Assembly (NCBI GenBank): GCA_017307315.1
Contig: JAFKFF010000065.1
Location: 1-6,107 of the forward strand
Reading direction: 5' to 3'
DNA length: 6,107 bases
From: Alphaproteobacteria bacterium
Lineage (GTDB): Bacteria; Pseudomonadota; Alphaproteobacteria; Micropepsales; Micropepsaceae
Numbering within the stretch: the first letter of the stretch is position 1; every line of letters begins with the position of its first letter. The translations under genes were made by a program, and so were the position numbers. The notes under the pieces are model-generated. The model saw only the letters and a program-made list of their open reading frames with translations, had not been told where the DNA came from and did not search any database. This document shows positions 1 through 5,799 of this stretch, piece after piece.

Positions 1-2
1 GG

Positions 3-659
3 GGCCGTATTCTGCTTGTTTCCGTCTTGCTGGCTACGACGGCCGCGATCGCGATTGCATTCCCCCACGCCCTGAAAAAAAGTTTTTGGAAGGGGGAAGC
101 GGCGAAGGTAATGCCGAATTCGCAAACCGCTTCGATTCCTTCCATGCGCCGCGTGCCGGATAAGAGCGCGCCGGCGCCCATACCGTCGGCTGTTGCGCCC
201 TCCACGGCGCCACGGGCAGCGGAACCGGTTCCTCCGCCGCGAGCGAGTCCGGATGCTGGTGGCAACGGAACGCAGGCCGCGGCCCGCAGCGTGCCGCCGG
301 CAATGGAGCCGGTACCCTTGCCGCAACCCAATCCGAAGGCCGGCGAAGATCCAGCGGGCGCGACGGTTTCCGGAGCGCGGGCCCCTGAATCCGCACTCCA
401 TCCGCGCCGAAGCGCCGCCACGCCGGAAAATTCACCGCGCAACGGGCAAGACGGATTCTACGCGATGGTGCCGGGTCCGGACGGAACGATGACCTATCGC
501 TATTTCTCCGCCGATCCCGAGCCGAAATCGGGAGCAGGCAGGGCGAACAGCCGAACGAACCGGACCGACCGCGAGGATCGCGGCGTCTATGCGAAGGCTC
601 CCGGTCCCGACGGCAGGATGGAATATCGCTATTTCCCGCCGCCGCCGCCGGCGCGTTGA
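3..659 (+). CDS. Partial membrane-anchored, proline-rich protein with two C-terminal 18-residue repeats (function unknown)
   Basis: I do not recognise this gene. The frame is open to the left window edge, and the first residues (GRILLVSVLLATTAAIAIAF) form a hydrophobic segment with Arg before it and Lys-Lys just after. This looks like an N-terminal signal anchor whose start codon lies upstream of the window; a TTG at 27 would cut the segment in half and is an unlikely start. About 110 residues of Pro/Ala-rich, low-complexity sequence follow, as in periplasm-spanning linkers. The C-terminal part holds two copies of a motif G-[FV]-Y-A-x-x-PGPDG-x-M-x-YRYF (453-506 and 582-635), and the protein ends in a run of prolines. 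Several codons for identical residues in the two copies differ only at synonymous positions, which supports this frame over the long antisense ORF. An A7 run at 75-81 is worth checking for sequencing slippage, but the composition looks continuous across it. Probably a cell-envelope protein; the role cannot be assigned. Confidence 0.7.
   Translation, partial: GRILLVSVLLATTAAIAIAFPHALKKSFWKGEAAKVMPNSQTASIPSMRRVPDKSAPAPIPSAVAPSTAPRAAEPVPPPRASPDAGGNGTQAAARSVPPAMEPVPLPQPNPKAGEDPAGATVSGARAPESALHPRRSAATPENSPRNGQDGFYAMVPGPDGTMTYRYFSADPEPKSGAGRANSRTNRTDREDRGVYAKAPGPDGRMEYRYFPPPPPAR
453..506 (+). repeat. 18-residue repeat, copy 1 (PGPDG...YRYF)
   Basis: This is the first copy of an in-frame protein repeat in the proline-rich protein, encoding GFYAMVPGPDGTMTYRYF. 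It matches the copy at 582-635 at 13 of 18 residues. Five of those 13 shared residues use different synonymous codons, so the similarity is kept at protein level and is not a recent DNA duplication. Confidence 0.85.
582..635 (+). repeat. 18-residue repeat, copy 2 (PGPDG...YRYF)
   Basis: This is the second copy of the repeat, encoding GVYAKAPGPDGRMEYRYF. It begins 129 bases after the start of copy 1 and is followed directly by a short polyproline tail and the stop codon. The spacer between copies is rich in Arg, Asn and Asp and looks disordered. Confidence 0.85.
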
Positions 660-691
660 ACCACACCATAATCCATGTGGAGGCTCACCGG

Positions 692-805
692 ATGTTGACG
701 GCGGCCCTGCTTGAAGATGGAGTAGGCGCAGGAGGCGTCTTTTCGCTGTCCCGCGAGACGCCTCGATTGTTCGAAAGCGATTTTCATTTCGGAGACGATA
801 GATGA
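692..805 (+). CDS. Possible 37-residue leader ORF overlapping the dehydrogenase start
   Basis: A short ORF starts with ATG at 692 and encodes MLTAALLEDGVGAGG followed by a mixed, charged C-terminal half that ends FGDDR. A GGAGG at 679-683 sits 8 bases before the ATG, an ideal ribosome binding site. Its TGA stop (803-805) overlaps the ATG of the dehydrogenase gene (802-804) as ATGA, the usual arrangement for translational coupling. There is no signal peptide and I recognise no family. The hairpin at 732-764 lies inside it, which fits either a leader peptide with an attenuator-like structure or a chance ORF lying over a regulatory region. Coding status is uncertain. Confidence 0.35.
   Translation: MLTAALLEDGVGAGGVFSLSRETPRLFESDFHFGDDR
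732..764 (+). repeat. Inverted repeat / hairpin upstream of the dehydrogenase gene
   Basis: The arms GAGGCGTCT (732-740) and AGACGCCTC (756-764) are perfectly complementary over 9 bases. Three further pairs (CGC 744-746 with GCG 753-755) can form beyond a 3-base bulge, leaving a 6-base loop. The sequence just after it is GATTGTT, only weakly T-rich, so it is not a clear intrinsic terminator. It lies 73 bases after the stop of the proline-rich gene and 37 bases before the dehydrogenase start. It could end the upstream transcript or regulate the downstream one. Confidence 0.6.
791..794 (+). promoter_or_regulatory. Ribosome binding site of the dehydrogenase gene
   Basis: GGAG lies 7 bases before the ATG at 802. 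It supports that start, as does the complete signal peptide that begins there. Confidence 0.7.
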
Positions 806-2022
806 CGAAATTGGCGACGACGGCCCTGTTGGCGCTGCTGCTCTCGACCGGGGCTCAGGCGCAGGTCAATGCCGGCAACCAGAAATCCGACTCGAATTTG
901 CCTTTCGCCACCAAACAGGTGGCGACCTTCAACCTGCCCTGGCGCATCGCCTTTCTTCCCGACGGGCGCATGCTGATCACCGAAAAGGTCGGCCCGCTGT
1001 GGCTGGTGACGCAGCAAGGCGCCAAGACCCCGGTCGCCAATGTCCCTGCGGTCGTATATGGCGGGCAGGGCGGCATGCTGGGTGTCTATGTCTCCCCACA
1101 TTATGCGACCGACCATAATGTTTATCTGACCTATTCGGAGCCGCATGAAGGCGGCTCGAGCCTTGCCCTGGCACGCGCCCGGCTGGCGCTGGACGGCGGC
1201 ACGGCGAAATTGGAAGGCCTGCAAGTGATCTGGCGCGACGGCGCCGGCGGCCGGGGCGGCCAGTTCGGCGCCGCGATCGCTTTCGCGCCGGATGGTCAAT
1301 CGCTTTTCCTGACGGTGGGCGAGCGCCAGCGCATGACGCCCGCGCAGGACCCCAATTCGCCGCTGGGCAAGATTTTGCACCTGACCCTGGACGGCAAGCC
1401 CGCCCCCGGCAATCCGCAAGCCGGAAAGGCCGGCGCGGCCAGCGTTCCCATCATCGACCCGCCGCGCGATACCGAAGCGGCCAAAACGGCGCCGGTGTTG
1501 CGCAACTACACATTTCCCGGGTCGAATTTGACGCCATCCGAGACCTGGGCCACCGGCTTCCGCACGCCTTATGGCCTGGCATTCGCGCCGGATGGCCGCT
1601 TGTGGGAAGTTGAACATGGCCCGCGTGGCGGCGACGAGTTGAATCTCATCGAGCCGGGCAAGAATTACGGCTGGCCCCTGACAGTCTACGGCACCAACTA
1701 TAACGGCGTGCCGATCGCCAGCCCCGATACGCGCGCCGATCTGGTCAAGCCGGTGATCTATTGGAATCCGGTGATCGCGCCGGGCAATCTCATTTTCTAC
1801 AAAGGCGCGATGTTCCCGCAATGGCAGGGTTCGGGCCTCATCAGCGGCATGGATAGCAAGGCGCTTCTCCGGGTCACATTCGACGGCAAGGGTGGCGCCA
1901 AGATGGCCGAACGCTGGGATATGGGCCATCGCATCCGGGACGTCGAAGTGGCGCCGGATGGTGCGCTCTGGCTGATCGAGGATGCCAATCCGGGTGCGCT
2001 GCTTCGCGTGACGCCGAAGTAG
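802..2022 (+). CDS. Periplasmic PQQ-dependent sugar dehydrogenase family protein (glucose/sorbosone dehydrogenase type)
   Basis: The 406-residue protein belongs to the glucose/sorbosone dehydrogenase family, six-bladed beta-propellers that use PQQ and calcium to oxidise aldose sugars outside the cytoplasm; E. coli Asd (YliI) is a member. Residues 1-20 are a Sec signal peptide with a clean AQA|Q cleavage site. Propeller blades are visible as recurring PDG turns: LPDGRMLITE (52-61), APDGQSLFLTVGE (162-174), APDGRLWEVEHGPRGGDE (262-279) and APDGALWLIED (384-394). Other family hallmarks are GGQGGMLGV (87-95), PLGKILHLTLDGK (187-199), the Arg of GFRTP (252-256), and GKNYGWP (286-292). Where characterised members have His in H-F/Q-x-G-R-L (His144 of Acinetobacter soluble glucose dehydrogenase), this protein has Gln154 in GGQFGAAI. 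The usual GHRNP is GFRTP. I recall related proteins with similar wording, so this may be a subfamily trait, and the substrate and even dehydrogenase activity are uncertain. It may be co-transcribed with the receptor 170 bases downstream. Confidence 0.85.
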   Translation: MTKLATTALLALLLSTGAQAQVNAGNQKSDSNLPFATKQVATFNLPWRIAFLPDGRMLITEKVGPLWLVTQQGAKTPVANVPAVVYGGQGGMLGVYVSPHYATDHNVYLTYSEPHEGGSSLALARARLALDGGTAKLEGLQVIWRDGAGGRGGQFGAAIAFAPDGQSLFLTVGERQRMTPAQDPNSPLGKILHLTLDGKPAPGNPQAGKAGAASVPIIDPPRDTEAAKTAPVLRNYTFPGSNLTPSETWATGFRTPYGLAFAPDGRLWEVEHGPRGGDELNLIEPGKNYGWPLTVYGTNYNGVPIASPDTRADLVKPVIYWNPVIAPGNLIFYKGAMFPQWQGSGLISGMDSKALLRVTFDGKGGAKMAERWDMGHRIRDVEVAPDGALWLIEDANPGALLRVTPK

Positions 2023-2078
2023 GCAGGCATCGCATGCCGGCGGCGTGCAGCGGCATTTGAAGATATCAACAGGCGTTT

Positions 2079-2129
2079 GATCGGGCGGCTTTCGGTTTCG
2101 CAAAAGCGAAACTCGAAGGTCGCCCGATC
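2079..2129 (+). repeat. Long intergenic hairpin (23 pairs, one bulged base)
   Basis: Left arm 2079-2101 and right arm 2106-2129 pair over 23 positions around an AAAA loop (2102-2105). The outer 9 pairs are GATCGGGCG with CGCCCGATC and the inner 7 pairs are GTTTCGC with GCGAAAC, all Watson-Crick. The middle 7 pairs include two G-U. Only T2113 is unpaired. It starts 56 bases after the dehydrogenase stop and ends 63 bases before the receptor ATG. The following bases (TTCATAGCC) are not a U-tract, so it is not a standard intrinsic terminator. It may be a dispersed palindromic repeat, an RNA processing or stability element, or a control point between the two genes. Confidence 0.8.
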
Positions 2130-2183
2130 TTCATAGCCACCTTCTATCGACCTGCGCACCCGGCGTTGGGTTGGGGTCGATCT

Positions 2184-2188
2184 GGAGG
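2184..2188 (+). promoter_or_regulatory. Ribosome binding site that fixes the receptor start
   Basis: GGAGG lies 4 bases before the ATG at 2193. It favours that start over the in-frame TTG at 2166, which would put nine extra, non-signal-like residues ahead of a good signal peptide. Confidence 0.7.
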
Positions 2189-2192
2189 TGTC

Positions 2193-4475
2193 ATGACGTT
2201 CAATCGCAATCGGCCGTTCGGCTTTTCTCTCGGCCTTCTTGCAGGCGCCGCGATCCTGGGTTCTCACGGGCAGGCCTGGGCGCAAGCAGCGGTCGCCGCG
2301 GCCGGCGGGGCCGCGGGACTTGAAGAAGTGGTGGTCAGCGCGCAGAAGCGCGAAACCAACCTTCAGGATACGCCGATCGCGATTTCAGTGCTGGGCGGCA
2401 ACGATCTCTCGGATCGCCATGTGCTTTCGCTGGACGATCTGGGCGACGGCACGATCCCCTCGCTGCGGGTCGCGCCTTTTTTCGCGCGCAATTCGGCTCT
2501 CACCATCGGCATGCGCGGCATCGGCGCTCTGGGTGACGCCAACCAGCCGGCGCGCGATCAGGCGGTGGGCGTCTATATCGACGGCATTTATCTCGGCCGC
2601 GCGCAGGGGTTGGGCTCTGCGCTTTACGACGTCTCGCGCATCGAGGTGCTGAAGGGGCCGCAAGGAACGTTGTTCGGCCGCAACACCGAAGGGGGCGCGA
2701 TCAGCATCGTCACCAAGGCGCCGACCGGCGCGTTCGGCATCGATACCACCCTGGGCTATGGCAATTTCAACGGCTATACCGCCGCCGCCCACATCAATCT
2801 GCCCGCCTTTCACGATGTCGCCATCAAGATCGATGGTCTTTTGAGCAAGCGGGACGGCGCGGTGGTCAATCCCACCACATCCGGCCAGCCCGATTTCGAT
2901 TCCTACGACAAGCGCGGCTTTGCCGCGACGGTGCAATGGCGCCCGACCGACGGTTTCACCGCCGAATATGCTTTCGATGCGTCCTATGACGGCACCACGC
3001 CCTTCTATGTCCAGACTTTAAAGAAAGGCTCGCTCGCTCTCGCGCCGTTGGCGCCGGAGCAGCCCAAGGCCGCCGGCCGCGCCAATGTCGGCGTGCCGCT
3101 GCAGCCCAGTGTCGGAACCACCAGTGGCCATCGCCTCAATCTGAGCTGGAACGTCACCGACGACATCGAAGTCAAATCGATCAGTTCCTACCGCCACCTG
3201 AGCCAGTCCCAGTTCGACAATGGCGAAGCGGCATTGTCGGCTTTCGCGCCGAACGGCGCCTTCAGCCGTTACAGCCTGGCGAATGTCTATCAGCACCAAT
3301 ACAGCCAGGAATTTCAGCTCATCGGCAGGGCGCCGGAGCTGCAATATGTGGCGGGCGCCTTCTATTACAATGAAGCGGTTCACGACAACGCGCAGACGCC
3401 GAATTCCCTGCAGTGGAACGCGACCGGCACGGATTACACATTCTTGTCCCTGGACCTGAGCAAGATTCCCTTCGACCGCGCCAGCCATGTCGCGACCGAA
3501 AGCTACGGCGTCTTCGGTCAGGCGGTGTGGACACCGGCCTTCGCTGGCGAGATCGCGCACCTGACCTTGGGTGGCCGGCTCACCCATGACGCCAAGGCGG
3601 GGGCGCTCGATACCGTCAATGGCGCGGTGCCCAGCTATGTCGACGCCAACAGGCAGACCGTTACGGGGGCGATACCGCTCCACAGGCATTGGAACAGGTT
3701 CGATCCCCTGGTCAACCTGGCGGTCGAGGTCGCGCCGGATGTCAATCTCTATGGCAAATGGAGCACCGGCTATAAGGCGGGCGGCGCCAATTCCCGCTCG
3801 CTCACTTATCGGGCTTTCAATCCCGAAACCGTCTCGATGTTCGAAGTGGGCGCCAAGACCGAATTCTGGGATCAGCGGGCGCGCTTGAACGTCGCGGCCT
3901 ATTATGGCGATCTCAAGGATGTTCAAGTCGACTTCAGCGTCATCATTCTCAACAACAATCGCGGCACGCTGGAGACGACCAATGCCGCCACGGGAAGAAC
4001 CCGGGGCATCGAGGCGGATTTCACCGTGCAGCCGATCGACGGCCTGACGCTGTCGGCGAACTATGCCTACACCAGGATATCATTGTCGCAGGCCTTCAAC
4101 CCTTTCACCAACGCGCAATCGGTAGTTTATCCGCTCTATACGCCGCAGAACGCCGCCAGCGTGGGGGCTGATTACGACCGGCCGCTCGACGGCGCCATTC
4201 TGGGCGTGCATCTGGACGCCAGCTACAGCGATGGGCAGTACACCAGCACCACCGACCCGACCTTGAGCGATGCGTCCTTGCTCGTGAACGGACGGTTGGC
4301 GCTGAGCGAAATCCCTGTAACGCAATCGGGCGCGACGATGGAATTGGCTTTGTGGTCGCGCAATCTCTTCAACGAGCGCCATGGGTTCCTGAAGAATTTC
4401 AACCCCTCGCTCGGCACCTACGGGATCTTCAACGAGCCGCGCACCTACGGGATCGAAGGCAAGTTCCGCTTCTGA
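2193..4475 (+). CDS. TonB-dependent outer membrane receptor
   Basis: The 760-residue protein is an outer-membrane beta-barrel that imports a ligand using energy passed from TonB-ExbBD. Residues 1-30 are a signal peptide (basic start, hydrophobic core, AWA|Q cleavage). A TonB box follows at LEEVVVSAQKRE (43-54), then the plug domain (about 54-176), with GMRGIG (106-111), VGVYIDGIYLGR (125-136), IEVLKGPQGTLFGRNTEGG (150-168) and ISIVTK (170-175). The rest is barrel; late strands include the typical KWSTGYKAGG stretch and FNPETVSMFEVGAKTEF (about 518-560). The chain ends YGIEGKFRF with a terminal Phe, the usual barrel-assembly signal. There is no N-terminal STN signalling domain and no sigma factor or anti-sigma gene next to it, so surface-signalling control is unlikely. 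The ligand cannot be read from sequence: such receptors carry siderophores, haem, vitamin B12, glycans or aromatics. Its neighbours are a sugar-dehydrogenase homologue and a phosphatase, which makes an organic, possibly sugar-like ligand a reasonable guess. Confidence 0.92.
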   Translation: MTFNRNRPFGFSLGLLAGAAILGSHGQAWAQAAVAAAGGAAGLEEVVVSAQKRETNLQDTPIAISVLGGNDLSDRHVLSLDDLGDGTIPSLRVAPFFARNSALTIGMRGIGALGDANQPARDQAVGVYIDGIYLGRAQGLGSALYDVSRIEVLKGPQGTLFGRNTEGGAISIVTKAPTGAFGIDTTLGYGNFNGYTAAAHINLPAFHDVAIKIDGLLSKRDGAVVNPTTSGQPDFDSYDKRGFAATVQWRPTDGFTAEYAFDASYDGTTPFYVQTLKKGSLALAPLAPEQPKAAGRANVGVPLQPSVGTTSGHRLNLSWNVTDDIEVKSISSYRHLSQSQFDNGEAALSAFAPNGAFSRYSLANVYQHQYSQEFQLIGRAPELQYVAGAFYYNEAVHDNAQTPNSLQWNATGTDYTFLSLDLSKIPFDRASHVATESYGVFGQAVWTPAFAGEIAHLTLGGRLTHDAKAGALDTVNGAVPSYVDANRQTVTGAIPLHRHWNRFDPLVNLAVEVAPDVNLYGKWSTGYKAGGANSRSLTYRAFNPETVSMFEVGAKTEFWDQRARLNVAAYYGDLKDVQVDFSVIILNNNRGTLETTNAATGRTRGIEADFTVQPIDGLTLSANYAYTRISLSQAFNPFTNAQSVVYPLYTPQNAASVGADYDRPLDGAILGVHLDASYSDGQYTSTTDPTLSDASLLVNGRLALSEIPVTQSGATMELALWSRNLFNERHGFLKNFNPSLGTYGIFNEPRTYGIEGKFRF

Positions 4476-4509
4476 GGCTTGCCACGCAACCGGCCTGGAA
4501 TTCGATTTG

Positions 4510-4514
4510 GGAGG
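4510..4514 (+). promoter_or_regulatory. Ribosome binding site that fixes the phosphatase start
   Basis: GGAGG lies 5 bases before the ATG at 4520. The frame stays open upstream to 4352, inside the receptor gene, but only the start at 4520 gives a twin-arginine signal at the N-terminus with a ribosome binding site in place. Confidence 0.75.
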
Positions 4515-4519
4515 ACATC

Positions 4520-5608
4520 ATGGATCGCCGTTTCTTTTTGAAGAGCGCCGCCGTCGCAGGCAGCGTTTTCGCGCTCGCGCCGCGGGCATTTGCGGGCACG
4601 CCGGTCGAAGCCGAGGCGGTACGGATGTCGCCCGAAGCGATGAAACTGACATGGCGCGCGGGGCAGGGCCCGCTTTCGGTCTTCGTCTCGTCGGATCCGG
4701 CCGCCACGCCGTCTCTCATGCGGGAGGTCAAGGCAGGCCTGAAGGGCGGTATCGCCGAACTGCCGCTTGCCGTAAGCCCCAGGCCCTATCTGCTGCTGCA
4801 GGCGGCCGATGGGACGCAATGCCGGGTCGCCGAGCGCCTGTTGCCGCTGCAGGGAGGGCGCAATTTCCGCGATCTGGGCGGCTATCGCGTTCCCGACGGG
4901 CGCCAGGTGCGCTGGGGCCAACTGTATCGCTCCGGCGTGATGAACGGGCTGACGCCGAAAGACATGGACTATCTGACCGCGCTGGGCCTGACGGTGATCT
5001 GCGATCTGCGAAGCATCGGCGAGCGCAACGAGCAGCCCAATCCTTTCCTCAAGACCGAGACGACAGCGGTGGCGGGCACCGATTACGAGATGCCGGCGCT
5101 GGCGCAGATGCAGAATGCCAAAACCCGCGGCGAGGCCATCGCTGCCTTCGCGGCGAACTATATCAGCTTCACCGAATTCCTCACGCCGCAATATACCGAC
5201 ATGTTCGCCCGGCTGGTGCGGCGTCAGGCCCCGCTGGCCTTCAACTGTTCGGCGGGCAAGGACCGCACCGGCGTCGGCGCGGCGCTGATCCTGTCGGTGC
5301 TGGGCGTGCCGCGCGCACAGATCGTGGCCGATTATGCCCTGACCCAGGTCTATACCCCGCCATCGCTTTACATGAACCAGATCAGGCAGACCGGAAAAAC
5401 GCCCGGACTGTCGCGCGAACAGGCCGAAGCGTTCGCAAGCATGCCCAAGGATGTTCTGCAGGTTCTGATGGGATCCGACCCCGCGGTGATGGAAGCGGCG
5501 CTGGCCGAGATGGACCGCAAATATGGCGGGCCCATTGAACTGGCGAAGGCGCGCTTCGGGCTTGACGATGAAAAGATCGTCCATCTGCGGAAGCTGTATC
5601 TGATCTGA
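4520..5608 (+). CDS. Tat-exported tyrosine phosphatase family protein (Y_phosphatase3 type)
   Basis: The 362-residue protein is a cysteine-based phosphatase of the family that includes mycobacterial PtpB and Listeria LipA, whose members act on phosphotyrosine and in some cases phosphoinositides. It begins MDRRFFLKSAA, a twin-arginine motif (RRxFLK), followed by a hydrophobic stretch and AFA|G (cleavage after residue 25), so it is probably exported folded to the periplasm. Residues about 28-110 look beta-rich, resembling an Fn3-like domain. The catalytic domain opens with GRNFRDLGGY (113-122), then LYRSGVMNGLT (135-145) and VICDLRSIGER (159-169). The P-loop is NCSAGKDRTG (242-251), with nucleophile Cys243 and phosphate-binding Arg249. 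The residue before the Cys is Asn, where most Cys-phosphatases have His. The gene lies 44 bases after the receptor stop, with no obvious terminator between, so the two are very likely co-transcribed. The substrate is unknown. Confidence 0.88.
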   Translation: MDRRFFLKSAAVAGSVFALAPRAFAGTPVEAEAVRMSPEAMKLTWRAGQGPLSVFVSSDPAATPSLMREVKAGLKGGIAELPLAVSPRPYLLLQAADGTQCRVAERLLPLQGGRNFRDLGGYRVPDGRQVRWGQLYRSGVMNGLTPKDMDYLTALGLTVICDLRSIGERNEQPNPFLKTETTAVAGTDYEMPALAQMQNAKTRGEAIAAFAANYISFTEFLTPQYTDMFARLVRRQAPLAFNCSAGKDRTGVGAALILSVLGVPRAQIVADYALTQVYTPPSLYMNQIRQTGKTPGLSREQAEAFASMPKDVLQVLMGSDPAVMEAALAEMDRKYGGPIELAKARFGLDDEKIVHLRKLYLI

Positions 5609-5636
5609 AGCTGAGGCGTTCGGCCGCGCGGGTGGG

Positions 5637-5653
5637 CGCGACTGGCCGTCGCG
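5637..5653 (+). repeat. Short hairpin after the phosphatase gene
   Basis: CGCGAC (5637-5642) and GTCGCG (5648-5653) are perfectly complementary around a 5-base loop, 28 bases after the phosphatase stop. No T-run follows. It could mark the transcript end, but in DNA this GC-rich a 6-pair stem may be chance. Confidence 0.35.
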
Positions 5654-5675
5654 GCAAATGAGAGCAATGCTGCGT

Positions 5676-5706
5676 ATCGGGCGTTCCTTGCCCGAATTCG
5701 CCCGAT
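5676..5706 (+). repeat. Inverted repeat with the same arms as the 2079-2129 hairpin
   Basis: ATCGGGCG (5676-5683) and CGCCCGAT (5699-5706) are perfect complements around a 15-base centre. The same 8-base arms form the outer stem of the 2079-2129 hairpin (2080-2087 and 2121-2128). An alternative inner pairing exists: TCGGGC (5677-5682) with GCCCGA (5690-5695). A second imperfect stem (5707-5731) follows directly. The location, between the phosphatase and DUF2946 genes, is again intergenic. Confidence 0.5.
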
Positions 5707-5799
5707 CCGGCCGGGAATTTATCCCTTCCGGTAACGCTTTCCGCTTGTTTTCACGGCGTAGAACTTGACCTGACGGGGGTTCGGGTGGATTTTGCCCCC

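Noticed and set aside
75..81. A7 run as a programmed frameshift site
   Set aside because: The reading frame stays open and consistent on both sides, the phase does not fit the usual X-XXY-YYZ heptamer, and no stimulatory structure is obvious.
34..669. Antisense ORF of 211 codons opposite the proline-rich protein
   Set aside because: The two 18-residue repeats on the + strand differ mainly at synonymous sites of the + frame, and the + frame alone has a membrane anchor. The antisense product is Arg/Pro-rich with no domain.
667..672. CATAAT as a -10 box upstream of the dehydrogenase
   Set aside because: The -35 position 17 bases upstream is a GC run of proline codons with no resemblance to a -35 element.
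2034..2050. GCATGC...GCGTGC stem just after the dehydrogenase stop as a terminator
   Set aside because: It is only six pairs including one G-U, with no T-run after it; it is overshadowed by the hairpin at 2079-2129.
784..2103. Long antisense ORF of 439 codons opposite the sugar dehydrogenase
   Set aside because: It mirrors a gene with clear family motifs and a signal peptide, has an Arg/His-rich composition typical of GC-rich shadow frames, and shows no recognisable domain.
4352..4519. N-terminal extension of the phosphatase ORF into the receptor gene
   Set aside because: It overlaps the receptor's last barrel strands in another frame, and the twin-arginine signal with its own ribosome binding site starts at 4520.
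4445..5584. Antisense ORF of 379 codons and + strand frame-shifted ORF 4507-5538 over the phosphatase
   Set aside because: Both are shadows of the phosphatase, whose P-loop and NFRDLGG motifs fix the true frame.
5658..5768. 36-codon ORF between the phosphatase and DUF2946 genes
   Set aside because: It has no ribosome binding site, is Arg-rich, and runs across the inverted repeat at 5676-5706.
5765..5793. TTGACC (5765-5770) as a -35 box for the DUF2946 gene
   Set aside because: The only sequence at -10 distance is GATTTT, a poor match, and transcription would begin at or after the likely start codon.
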